Positions 54,941 to 64,000 of a DNA stretch of 64,000 nt are shown here, one piece after another (positions within the stretch are counted from its first letter, which is position 1; every line of letters begins with the position of its first letter). The notes under the pieces are model-generated. The model was not told where the DNA came from. It worked only from the letters and a program-made list of their open reading frames with translations, and made no database searches. A program made the position numbers and the translations under genes. This DNA comes from Chlorella sorokiniana (taxonomy: Eukaryota; Chlorophyta; Trebouxiophyceae; Chlorellales; Chlorellaceae). Location: NCBI GenBank assembly GCA_025917655.1, contig CP084611.1:2666001-2730000 (forward strand), in the 5' to 3' direction.

Positions 54941-57900
54941 ATGGGGGCGGAGCTGGTTGGCCGGCTTGGAAGTGCCGGCCCTCATCACTCGGAGGGCAGG
55001 CAGGGCTGGCTGCCGTGCAGCGTGGCTGGCGCACACAGGCAGCAACAGAGACAGGGGCGCTCCCTCGTGCAAACCACGCAATGTCGCGCGGGAGGTGCGC
55101 CTGTCCTGCTGCCACCGCTGCCCGCTCAATGCATGCCTTTGGTGCCGCTCTCTGGCCCCCTTCCACATCACTACCGTCCTTGGTGGGTCACGGCTGCAGG
55201 GCGCAATCGCAACAGAGTGCAGGTCCGAAGCGACGGTTACGAGCACCTGGGCTCTTCGCAGAGCATCCACAGCAAGCGGCCGTTCCCTGGGCCGCCACCG
55301 GGGCAGGGCCCACCGCTGCGTGTGCTGCCCATTGGCGGCCTGGGCGAGATTGGCATGAACTGCATGCTCATTGGCGTGTACGACAGATACATCTTGGTGG
55401 ACGCGGGGCTCATGTTTCCGGAGTGAGCGGCAAGAAGTGCTCTGCTGCTTGCGGCTGCCATCGCACCCCCGCGGCTGCAGCCTTGCCTGACCTTTCACCA
55501 TCTGACGTCTGCACGCCTGGCCACCTTGCGTTGGCGCAGTTTTACGGACTTGGGTATGCAGAAGATTCTGCCGGACACCTCCTTCCTGGCCCAGTGGCGG
55601 GACAAGATAGAGGCAGTTGTGATCACGCATGGGCACGAGGACCACATCGGCGCGCTGCCCTGGGTAGTGCCCGCCCTGGACCCCTCCACCCCCATCTATG
55701 CCGGCGGCTTCCCCATGCAGCTCATCAAGCGGCGCCTGCAGGCAGGCACACAGCAAGGCGGGGCAGGCTCTCCCGGGGGGCATGCCAGCAGGTTCTTGCT
55801 GGGTGCTGTGCGCCTTTTGCCCCCACTTGCCCAGCTCACCCTCCCGACAATCCTGCCATTGCTGCCAGCAGGAGTTTAACCTGTTCGATGAGAGCCGTTG
55901 CCACGTGATGAACATGCGCCAGAGCTTCCAGCTGGGGCCCTTTGAGTGCACCCCCATCCGCGTGACGCACTCCATCCCAGACTGCTGCGGCCTCATCCTG
56001 CGCTCAGACCACGGCACCATCGTGCACACGGGGGACTGGAAGATTGATGAGAACCCGGTGGACGGCGAGAAGTTTGATCGTGACATTTTTGACGAAATAG
56101 GTGGGGCTGGCGCGGGGTTTTGGGTGGCTCACGCGCTGGGTCACACGCTTGCTGGGAGGCAGCCGGCGTCTGCAGTGGCATGCAGCCAGCGCGCATCCTC
56201 TCCTCTCCAGCGGCTTCCCTGAGCCTTGCACGCCTTGGGCTGGTGCAGGACGCGAGGGAGTGTCGCTGTTCATGTCGGACTCCACCAACGTGCTGGCCCC
56301 GGGCGCACCACCAGCGAGGCCGTGGTGGAGACGGCGTTGATCAACCGCGTGATGGGCCACCAGGGCAAGGGGCGCGTCATCACCACACAGGTACAGAGGG
56401 CTGCGCAAGGGTATGTGCTAGGGAGGACGTGCTGGGGGAGGGGCGAGGGGGATGCGCGTGCCCCGCACTGCGCTGTGGGACTTCCAGGGCCCTCGTCTTT
56501 GCAGGTCAGCTGCAGTTGCGTGGTGAGCCACATTGACTCGCATGCCCTCCCCTTCCATTCCTTCTTGCAGTTTGCCTCCAACCTGCACCGCATGGCTGCG
56601 GTGAAGAAGGCTGCAGACGCGTCTGGGCGCCGCATCTGCTTCATCGGCATGAGCCTCAACTTCTACCTGGAGGCAGCGGCGCGGGGGGCGCGCCCGTTTG
56701 ACCCCAAGGAAGTCATTTCGGCTGCCGACATGGATGGCTACGACCCAAACGAGCTGCTCATCGTCACCACCGGCTCGCAGGCGGGTGGGGGCGGGGTGGC
56801 GGCGATGGTGGTGAAGCAGGAGTTGTCCCAGCCAAGGCGGCTGTCAGACCACGGCGCAGGCTCCGGCGCAGGCTGAGTCACAGACCCAGACTATGAATAG
56901 ACATCTGGTCCTGTGGGGAGTTTTGCCGCCTGCCCTGGTTGGCAGCAACACAACAGCAGGGCCTGCTTGTGGCACATATCATGCTTGTTCTCAGCATGCA
57001 GCAGTGCCTGCCCTCTGCCCCGGCCTTGAATACAGGCTGAACCCCGTGCGGCGCTGTCTCTTGCTGCCCGCGATGCCAGCCACCTGCTCAAGCTGCAGCC
57101 CTCCGACCTCATCCTCTACTCGGCCAAGGTCATCCCGGGCAACGACACACGCGTCATGCAGGTAGGCAGGCCCCCAGCAGGCCGCGTCACCCCCTCGGCT
57201 AGCCACGCTCAGCAGGGGTCCTGGCGCTGGCAGGCCCGGCCAGTGTTTAGCCTGCACATGCCTGCTGGCTTGCTGAGAGCCGGCCGCCACACGCCTGTGC
57301 CCGCCCCCTCTCCTGTGCCGCCCCCTCTGCCGCTATGCAGATGATGAATCGCATCAGCGAGTTGGGACCCCAGATTGCCATGGGGCGCGACGAGAACCTG
57401 CACACCTCGGGCCATGCATACAAGTGAGCCGCGCCGCTGTCCCCACCCGGCTGTGACGGCCTGAATGCTGGCCGGGTGCCGTCGTGTCCCAGCCTCAACA
57501 ACCCCCTCCCCCCCCCCATACAGGGGCGAGCTGGAGGAGGTGCTGCGCTACGCCCGCCCCCAGCACTTCTTGCCGGTGCACGGCGAGTACGCCTTCCTCT
57601 GCGCGCATGCACAGGTGGGGTGGTGGTTCAATGGGGCGCGGCCAAGGGCGCGGGATCTGGCGGCCAGCCCTGCCGCCAGGGCAGGCCGGCCTGTGGCATG
57701 CGCACGGCTGGCTCAACTCTCGGGACGCGTGCGGCCCCTGTTTGCCGCGCAGCTGGCGCGCGACAACGGCGTGAACTTCACCTCGGTCATCCGCAATGGC
57801 CAGATGCTGGGTGTGCACGACCGGCGCAACAGGAACACGGTGTCGGTGGGCAGCGCGGCGGGTGTGCCGGGCGCGTCCATGGCGCTGCTGGGCGAGGCGG

Positions 57901-59136
57901 CGCTCACCAACTTCTACAACGACGGGAACCGGGGCACGGGCACGGCGGGGGAGATGGCGCTGGAGGAGCGGCAGCTGCTGGCGGTGGAGGGCATCGTCAT
58001 TGCGGCGGTGGACGTCATGCGCGACGCAGCCATGGTGCGCAGCGTGGCTGAGGCGGCAGCGCCTGGGGCCGGCCCGGCTGCGCTGGCAGCGGCCGCCAAG
58101 GCCGCGTCGGCGCGCCGCCTGCGGGCCAGGGTGCGGGTCACCACGCGCGCCATGTGGGTGGCGGGGGCGACCTGCTGGAGGAGCTGCACCGCGCCGCCAG
58201 CGAGGCCATCGAGCGCCTGCCTGGAGACGCCCACCTGGCGGCGGTGGAGCGGGTGGTGGCCGACGCGCTGCGCCGTACCTGCAAGGCCTTCAACCAGCGC
58301 AGGCCCGAGGTGGTGGTCATCGCTCATGAGGCGGACCCGCGTGCCGGTGCAGCAGCCGCAGCCGCAGCCGCGCGCAGACAGCAGGAAGCGCCCGACCGCC
58401 GCCAGCAGGACGCACCCGACCGTCGCAGCGATCGCTATGGCGAGCGTCGCGGCGGCCGCGGCGGTCGCACGCAACAGCAGCAGCAGGATGGACGGCTGAG
58501 CGAGCGCGAGGCAGAGGCTGTGCTGCAGGAGCGGCGGCGGCGGCGCGCGGCTGAGCGGGAGCGCGAGCTGCTGGTTGCGCCCAAGGGCGGAGAGCTGGAG
58601 GAGCTGGGCGCGCCGTCGGGTGGGTGCTCAGGGCCGCGGTTGAGGCAGCGTGGGTGAGGGCACCAGTGCGTGCGGCGCGTGCATGGGTGTGGGATGTCAG
58701 CGCCAGGCGGCCGTGGCTGTGCTCGTGGCTCTGCAGTTGCTCGTCCTATGCGGCGATGGTGATGCAGCTCTTCACGCCTGCAAACGCAGCCGTTGTGCGT
58801 CTCTCTCCCCCGGCCCCGGGGGCCGCAGGCGAGTCGTCCGACGACGAAGGCCAGTCAACGGGCCTCCAATTGCCGCCGATTGGCAAGCGAGTCCAGAGTA
58901 GTGGCAGCATAGCAGACAAGATTGGCGGCAGGGCCGCTGGCCGCATGCTGATGCGTGGCGGAGGCACCGAGGCAGCAGGCACCGGAGGCGGCGTAGCTGT
59001 GCCCAAGCGCCGCGGGCGCCCGCCCAAGGCCACGCCGCCGCCGCTGCAGGAGCTGCCTCCTGACTTCATTGCACAGCGGCAGGCGGCCAACCCGCGAGAC
59101 AACCCTGAGGGTGGCGGCAACGTCGAATACCCATAG
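54941..59136 (+). CDS. Ribonuclease J, plastid-type, with a C-terminal AT-hook-like motif
   Basis: Metallo-beta-lactamase/beta-CASP exo- and endoribonuclease for chloroplast RNA maturation. ATG at 54941 leads a long Arg/Gln/Pro-rich N-terminus (possible transit peptide). Then [35 protein letters not shown] and [20 protein letters not shown] (HxHxDH zinc site) follow, with [17 protein letters not shown] and [81 protein letters not shown] and [13 protein letters not shown] cover beta-CASP. The C-terminal domain is [21 protein letters not shown] Gln/Arg-rich linker leads to a tail with [13 protein letters not shown], stop at 59136. A frame break lies at G5 58163-58167. Arabidopsis RNJ has a GT-1-like DNA-binding tail; here an AT-hook-like motif takes that place. 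Confidence 0.9.
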
Positions 59137-59648
59137 TTCTGGGTGGCCTGAAGTCATCTCCTTATTATTATACGTTTGTTGCTCCTGTAAGCGGACGTTC
59201 CTTCACATATACTGCAAATGGCGGCTGATGCTGCTGCTGTGATGCCGACAAAGCAGGGGGGCCCGAAGCTTGCTCTTTTGTGTCTTCCCGCACGCTCTCG
59301 TTACTTAAATTATCGTTGTGCTCTTCTGACGCGTTCTTGCCAATCTGTACTCGGTGCCTTGTTCCTTCAGGCGGGCTATCGCTCTGCACGCCAACTCTTC
59401 ATTTACTGCTTGAGATTCGCACTTGCATCAGCCCATGTGCCCCAGCCCCGCGCCTTGGTGCAAGTAGCGGCCGCTTGCCAAGGGGCTGCGAGCGTCTCAA
59501 GGGCGACTAGCGCATCCGGTGGAAGCCCTGTAACTGGAGCCCTTCCAGGCCTTGCCGCCATGGCAGAGGTGCCTCGTGAACAGCGCAAGTTGAAGCGCTT
59601 CCGACGGCGTGACCTGAATACAAACTTGCTGCAGGCGAGCGGTTTCCC
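59137..59648. other. Region between RNase J and SEN2, possible SEN2 5' exon
   Basis: An open stretch with ATG at 59560 reads MAEVPREQRKLKRFRRRDLN TNLLQ, a natural-looking basic N-terminus, but it is one frame off from the SEN2 body. It may be 5' UTR, or the true SEN2 start if a base is missing near 59640. Confidence 0.35.
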
Positions 59649-60598
59649 ATGCAGCATGCCGTTCTGTCCTTGAGCCCGTCAGCCAACGACCGTGCAGCAG
59701 CCTGCCAACCTGGCCATCTGCCTGGTGATGCTGAGCAGGTGTACAAAGAATTGAAGCCTTTACAACTCCAGGGCGTGCTCATGGGTGCCGCTGTCTGGGT
59801 GTGCTGCGATGGAAGCGTGGCGCACAAGCTCGACTCGCTGTGCTTCGGCAACATGGATGGCGGCATTGGCACGGCGACCCACGTGAGGCGCCTGTTGCAC
59901 GAAGCGGGCCTGCCTGCTGATGGCGAATGTGCAGTGCGGCTGAGCCTGGATGAGGCCTTTTTCATGGCGCATGCGTTGGGCATCCTGGGCGTGAGCGAGG
60001 AGGCGGGGGCCCGCGCTGCGCAGCTGGGCATCACTGCCCTGTGGCAGCGCCTGCAGCAGCTGCGGAGCGACTTCTTTTTGCTCTACCTTGCCTACCATCA
60101 CTTCCGCAGCAAGGTGAAGCGACCTATGGGTGGGGGTTGGCGGGTTCTGGGATGGAAGGGCAGCACAGATGGTTTCTGCTTGGGTTGTTTGCTTTTCTTG
60201 TTCAAGCCCCAATTTGTGAGCCTGTTTCTCCCCTCCTTCCCCTTCCCTTTTGTTTTCCACATCAGGGTTGGATCCCTCGGACCGGTCTGCAGTACGGCGC
60301 CGATTTTGTGTTGTACCAACGCCATCCTGCCCTGGCCCACTCTGACTATACAGTTTTGGTGGTGCCGCTGGGTTCCAGCCAGCGCCCTGCCCCCAGCTGG
60401 CACGATCTTCAGATTGCTAACCGCCTGTCAGCCCAAGTGTCCAAGAAGCTGCTGCTGCTGTATGTGCTGGAGCAGGGCGGTGATCGCGCCTCGCTCAGCA
60501 GCCTGTCTCGTGTGATGGTGCATGAGCGGCTGGTGCGACGCTGGGTGCCCGAGTCGCACCGCCCTCTGCAGCCCACCATCTGTGGGCAAAGCAAATAA
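59649..60598 (+). CDS. tRNA-splicing endonuclease catalytic subunit SEN2
   Basis: Cuts the 5' splice site of intron-containing pre-tRNAs. ATG at 59649 gives MQHAVLSLSPSANDRAAACQ. Then VLMGAAVWVCCDGSVAHKLD SLCFG and VRLSLDEAFFMAHALGILGV follow. LRSDFFLLYLAYHHFRSK is joined by a GT-AG intron to GWIPRTGLQYGADFVLYQRH PALAHSDYTVLVVPLG and LQIANRLSAQVSKKLLLLYV. The catalytic triad is visible: Tyr in YGADF, His in LAHSDY, Lys in SKKLL. It ends TICGQSK-stop at 60598. Two exons. SEN2 is chosen over SEN34 because of the FRSKGWIPRTGLQYGADF block. Confidence 0.92.
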
Positions 60599-61130
60599 CG
60601 CTAGCTGGCACTCCTGCTGCTCAGCTTCACTGTTCTCTTCTGCTGTCACTTCTTGGCGCAACAATAACCTGGAATGCTCCCTTGTTGCTCAAACTGTCAC
60701 ATAGACTGGGGAGGGGGGTACACACACGCCACGTGGCAGTGCATTTGCCAGACTGGAAACCTCACATGCAGCTGCAGGCATGCAGCAGGGTGGATGATCG
60801 TTGAATGTGCAGACCAGAAGCAAAGGGTAATGGAACCGCCAGAGAGGGATGATTGAAGATCGTGCGCAAAGGAGTGGAGCGGGAATTCATTCGGCAAGCG
60901 TGAGGCTATCATACATGCTGCTGAGGCGCAAATGAGGCGGGCAGGCAGGCAGGACCATTGCCGCCAGCAGCTGACAGAACACAAACAAGGGGGTTCCGCG
61001 TGTGTGCGCTGTTGTGGTGTTGAAATTGAGAGCAGCGCATGCCATGAGAAGCAGCACATCAGTCAAGGGTGCCATGCGCCAAACCAAGCTTAGCCGGCGC
61101 CAGCTTAAGAGCAGCTGCCGGAGCTGGATG
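60599..61130. other. Convergent intergenic region, no confident gene
   Basis: Between the SEN2 and reticulon stops. A minus-strand opening (60887-61183) overlaps the reticulon's last exon in another frame and is judged noncoding. Confidence 0.45.
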
Positions 61131-62357
61131 TCAAGCGATATTGCGAGGCCTGAGCCAGCCATCATATTTGCTTCCCCTCTCATTCCTCCTTCCTGTCCGA
61201 ACTGCTCTCGGCAGGCTTCGCGGGGTGGCTCGCGGGATCATGGCAACATACTACACGGAACAAGCGGGTGGCACAGCAGTTGTGAGATACCGACATAGAA
61301 GGGCCAAATGATGCCGCCCAACACCATGGTACACCAAGTGCCACCCCAGCCTGCACTCACCTTGTGCACGTGCTTGTCGTACACAGTGGTAAACTGCGAA
61401 CGCCCTTTGTCCAGTGCACCGTCAATCTCATCCTTCTTCACCTCGTACACCTGAATGGGCGGCAGAGGTACAAACAAATGGGCTGGAGCAGGGAGGGCAG
61501 GAAACAAGGCAGCCCGCTTGCAGGACGGACGGCACAGTGTTTTGCAATACGCCATATGATCCTAAAGCGCACAACAGCAGCACCGCCCACTCGCAAGCCG
61601 GCCCACCTTGGGCAGCGTGAATGCGGCCAGCACAATGGTGTAGGCCAGGCCCAGCAGCGAGATGAAGCCAGAGATCCTGGCCACCAAATACAGCGCCGTC
61701 ACCACAGCGCCCGTCAGCTTCTTCTCTCTGCCAGTGGCCAGCCGGTTAGCAATTGCTGCAGGCAGTGGTAAAAATTTGTAAACAACAGATGGGAGCGCCG
61801 AGGCAAAGCCCTTGCATACTGCTCGATTTACAGCAGGGGAGACAGCAGGCGTGCAAGCACCGTATCAGCAAATTTTCACCTAGGCCCTTGTTGATGTAGA
61901 TGGCCGCCTTCTCAGCCACTGCTCTGGTCTGAGCCTCCGTGATGCCCTCCTTCAGCAAGCGAGGCACTGGGACGGGAGGCCGATGGGTGAAGCCCGCCAG
62001 CTGGTTGTAAAGCCAGCAACCCAGCACCGCCGCCAACAGCAGGTAGGCGGAGGTCTGAATGACGTTGATTTTTGCGAACTGCAGCACCCCAAAGGCTGCA
62101 GTGATGGCGCCAAAAGCGATTCCAGAGCGCTTGGGGTCCCTCCAGAGCAGGAGCTCCTCCTGCAGGGCACCAGGATGGGCATGTCAGCGTCTTTTGCAGC
62201 AAGAGCTCCCACCCTGGCAGGCCAGCGCGCGGCAATGGTTGCAACAGGCTGGAACCTTGATCCCAAGCCTGATCGAGACCCCCAAGAACACGTCGAGAGA
62301 CCGGCATACCAGGCGGGGGTCTTTCACTGGCAACTTGAACCTGGCTGGTGTGGTCAT
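61131..62357 (-). CDS. Reticulon-domain ER membrane-shaping protein
   Basis: Hairpin membrane protein that curves ER tubules. ATG at 62357 gives MTTPARFKLPVKDPRL with a gtatgc donor, which splices in phase to EELLLWRDPKRSGIAFGAIT AAFG, the canonical reticulon opening. LQFAKINVIQTSAYLLLAAV LGCWLYNQLAGF is the first hairpin, then TEAQTRAVAEKAAIYINKGL, AIANRLATGREKKLTGAVVT, and ALYLVARISGFISLLGLAYT IVLAAFTLPK is the second. VYEVKKDEIDGALDKGRSQF TTVYDKHVHK is followed by a last exon starting YVAMIPRATPRSLPRAV, stop at 61131. The IPR ending suits plant RTNLB proteins. It is divergent from the TPR gene. Confidence 0.9.
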
Positions 62358-62728
62358 GATGCTTGGTCGGAGGGGATGAAACGGCAAAGCAGGGGAGGGA
62401 CAAGGCCTCAGCCCCATTCTTGAGCCCTGCCTTTCTTGTTCCTGAGATTTCTTGCTCCTGCGGATTTATCTTGTGTGCATTGTGTCTGCTGTGTCCACCT
62501 GCACAAAGGAACTTCAAGGCTTCGCTGCTAGGGTGCAAGGCAAAAACCGTGTTCTGCCTACTTTCGCGCTTCAAGCAGCCCAGCTGCGTAACGTGGTATT
62601 TTTACGGTAATTTTTACCCCACATCTGCAAGTGTAGCGCGCTCCTGCTACTTCAGGGAGCTGGGCGCCTGAATTGGTGTCGGGGAGCGGCTGGAGCTGGG
62701 CGGCAGCCAGGAGCTTGCAGCGGAGCAT
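62358..62728. promoter_or_regulatory. Divergent promoter region between reticulon and TPR genes
   Basis: About 370 bases between divergent ATGs. It holds a small A/T-rich inverted stretch (ggtatttttacggtaatttt, near 62595). No gene is seen. Confidence 0.4.
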
Positions 62729-63953
62729 ATGGGTCGTGGAAAGGGACGAAGAGGTGGAGGCAGCGGCGACCGATATGAGGACCAGTTTGGCGAGACTATG
62801 GTTGGACAAGACAGGGCAGAGCATTACGGCTTTGCCGGACGGGGGGGCGGTGGCAGCAAAGGCGGCGACGCAGGCAAGGCTGAAATGTTCTTGGTTTCAA
62901 CTGGTTCATGCTGTTGTTTTTGTTGCAAGGTCAAAAGTGTCAGCGAAAGTCTGCTTGGTGTCTTATCCAGGCAGCAGGACCAAGCCAGGCCAAGATGTCA
63001 GCTTCATCCGGCACGTGCCCAAGTTTCTACAGGCCCATGCCCACATGCTGGGAAAGCCGGCTGAAGAGGAGCCTGAGGCTGCCGTGCTGAATCAAAAGTT
63101 TGATGAGAGCAAAAGCGGCAGAGATGAGGACACAGAAGACGATGACAAGGCGAGCGCGTCTGTCGATGCGGTTGAATGTTGATGTTGTCCCGATGCCTAC
63201 AGCCTCTCAGTGCATCGATTGCATGTGCTGCGGAGTCTAACTTGAAATGAGCTTGTCGCGCCTCTGCCTCCCTTATGCAGGATGCCCTGCGCCGCGCCAT
63301 TGAGCAGGACCCCAGCTTGCTGATGCAGCACCCAGAGTTGCAGTCTGTGGCAGACCAAGCGGAGGCAGAGGCAGTGAAGGCCAAGGGCAACTCCGCCTTC
63401 GCTGCTGGCAAAATGGAGGAGGCGGCACGGCTGTTCACGCGCTGCATTGAGCTTGATGCCGGCAACCACATCTACTTCAGCAATCGTGCGGCCGCATTCA
63501 CAGGGATGAAAGACTACGCTGCAGCTGTGCAAGATGCCCGCCGATGCACCGTGCTGCAGCCAAAGTGGGCCAAGGGATGGAGCCGGCTTGGGGCCGCCTA
63601 CTATGGGCTGGAGCAGTTCTCAGAGGTACGCACCTGCAGTAGTGCGCTGTCTTCGATTTCATGTCGGTGAGCTTGCTGCCGGAGCACGGGCCTCAGCCAT
63701 CTTTTGCAAGTTTTGGCGGCGCCCATTGCAGGCACGTGAGGCATATCAGCAAGCCTGCCGCTTGGAACCCAGCGACTCGCAGCTGCAGGTCGCCCTGCAA
63801 AAGGCTGCTGCGCAAGAAGAAAAGGAGGCGGCAGAGGGCCGACACAAGTTCAAGCGCAAACTGGAGGAGCGCGACGCCAACAAGCGGCAACGGTTGGCGC
63901 GCCCTCCTGCAGCCAAGAAGGACAATCTGCTCAGCTTCGGCGAGGATGAGTGA
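62729..63953 (+). CDS. TPR co-chaperone-like protein flanked by DUF4604 (KIAA1143)-like ends
   Basis: ATG at 62729 opens a Gly/Arg-rich start (MGRGKGRRGGGSGDRYEDQF). The next exon reads SRTKPGQDVSFIRHVPKFLQ AHAHMLG, followed by acidic text. An exon with DALRRAIEQDPSLLMQHPEL follows, then a three-repeat TPR domain: AEAVKAKGNSAFAAGKMEEA, NHIYFSNRAAAFTGMKDYAA, PKWAKGWSRLGAAYYGLEQF. The K, N, N, K, R positions of the HSP90/HSP70-tail carboxylate clamp are all present. The tail is basic (RHKFKRKLEERDANKRQRLA) and ends KKDNLLSFGEDE-stop at 63953. VSF-R-x-PxFLQ and LLSFGxDE recall DUF4604/KIAA1143 ends; TPRs in between are not usual there. Exon joins before the TPR are tentative. Confidence 0.75.
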
Positions 63954-64000
63954 TATTGGAGATGCAATGCTTCTCTCACTTCGAGCAAAATGACAATGCG

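Noticed and set aside
54749-56086. 445-codon minus-strand opening over the RNase J start
   Set aside because: It is antisense to clear RNase J exons, has no domain, and such openings are common in this GC-rich sequence.
60887-61183. Minus-strand opening with a hydrophobic stretch downstream of the reticulon
   Set aside because: It overlaps the reticulon last exon in another frame; the IPR-containing exon ending at 61131 fits the family better.

Overview
This is nuclear DNA of a chlorophyte green alga, most likely a trebouxiophyte (Chlorella/Coccomyxa-like). The grounds are a GC-rich sequence, small dense genes split by many short GT-AG introns (acceptors often ctgcag), plastid and mitochondrial presequences, and plant-type members of several families (MOS14, FLY1/Tul1, plastid aspartokinase, RNase J, FHY1-like HAD). 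I see no operons, phage, CRISPR arrays, rRNA or tRNA genes, or recognisable autonomous transposons. Genes were assembled by joining conserved exons by eye, so gene spans are firmer than exact exon ends.

Layout. 0-11 kb: TCERG1-like WW/FF protein (cut by the left edge) divergent from NAC-alpha; U2 snRNP A'; a stray copy of the 3' end of a dihydrouridine synthase gene; a glyoxalase-fold protein divergent from RFT1. 11-20 kb: mitochondrial ETF-ubiquinone oxidoreductase, ribosomal protein S24, an LSm10-like Sm protein, an unknown small gene, and the full DusA-like tRNA dihydrouridine synthase. 20-34 kb: cyclin T/K, a GT61-like glycosyltransferase, plastid aspartokinase, a RAB5IF/OPTI-like membrane protein and EXO1. 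34-50 kb: FLY1/Tul1-like membrane E3 ligase, DENR, MOS14/transportin-SR, an ICT1-like release factor, an FHY1-like HAD phosphatase and a GID7/WDR26-like protein. 50-64 kb: a divergent pair of secretory-pathway genes (a Cys-rich membrane protein of unknown family and a TTL-like ATP-grasp protein with a signal peptide), RNase J, tRNA-splicing endonuclease SEN2, a reticulon, and a TPR protein with DUF4604-like ends.

Most genes are housekeeping. RNA metabolism recurs (TCERG1-like, U2A', LSm10, DUS, cyclin T/K, RNase J, SEN2), as do ER and secretory functions (RFT1, GT61, OPTI, FLY1, reticulon, the divergent pair), but nothing shows that these neighbours work together.

The points most worth a second look are: (1) a roughly 650-bp duplicate of the DUS gene's last exon plus downstream DNA, 12 kb away; (2) a 53-bp tandem duplication that doubles a splice acceptor in the DUS gene; (3) about ten one-base reading-frame breaks inside otherwise conserved exons, mostly in homopolymer runs, which suggest assembly indels; (4) an LSm10-like protein, hinting at U7-type histone mRNA processing in an alga; (5) the divergent secretory pair; (6) two strong inverted repeats.
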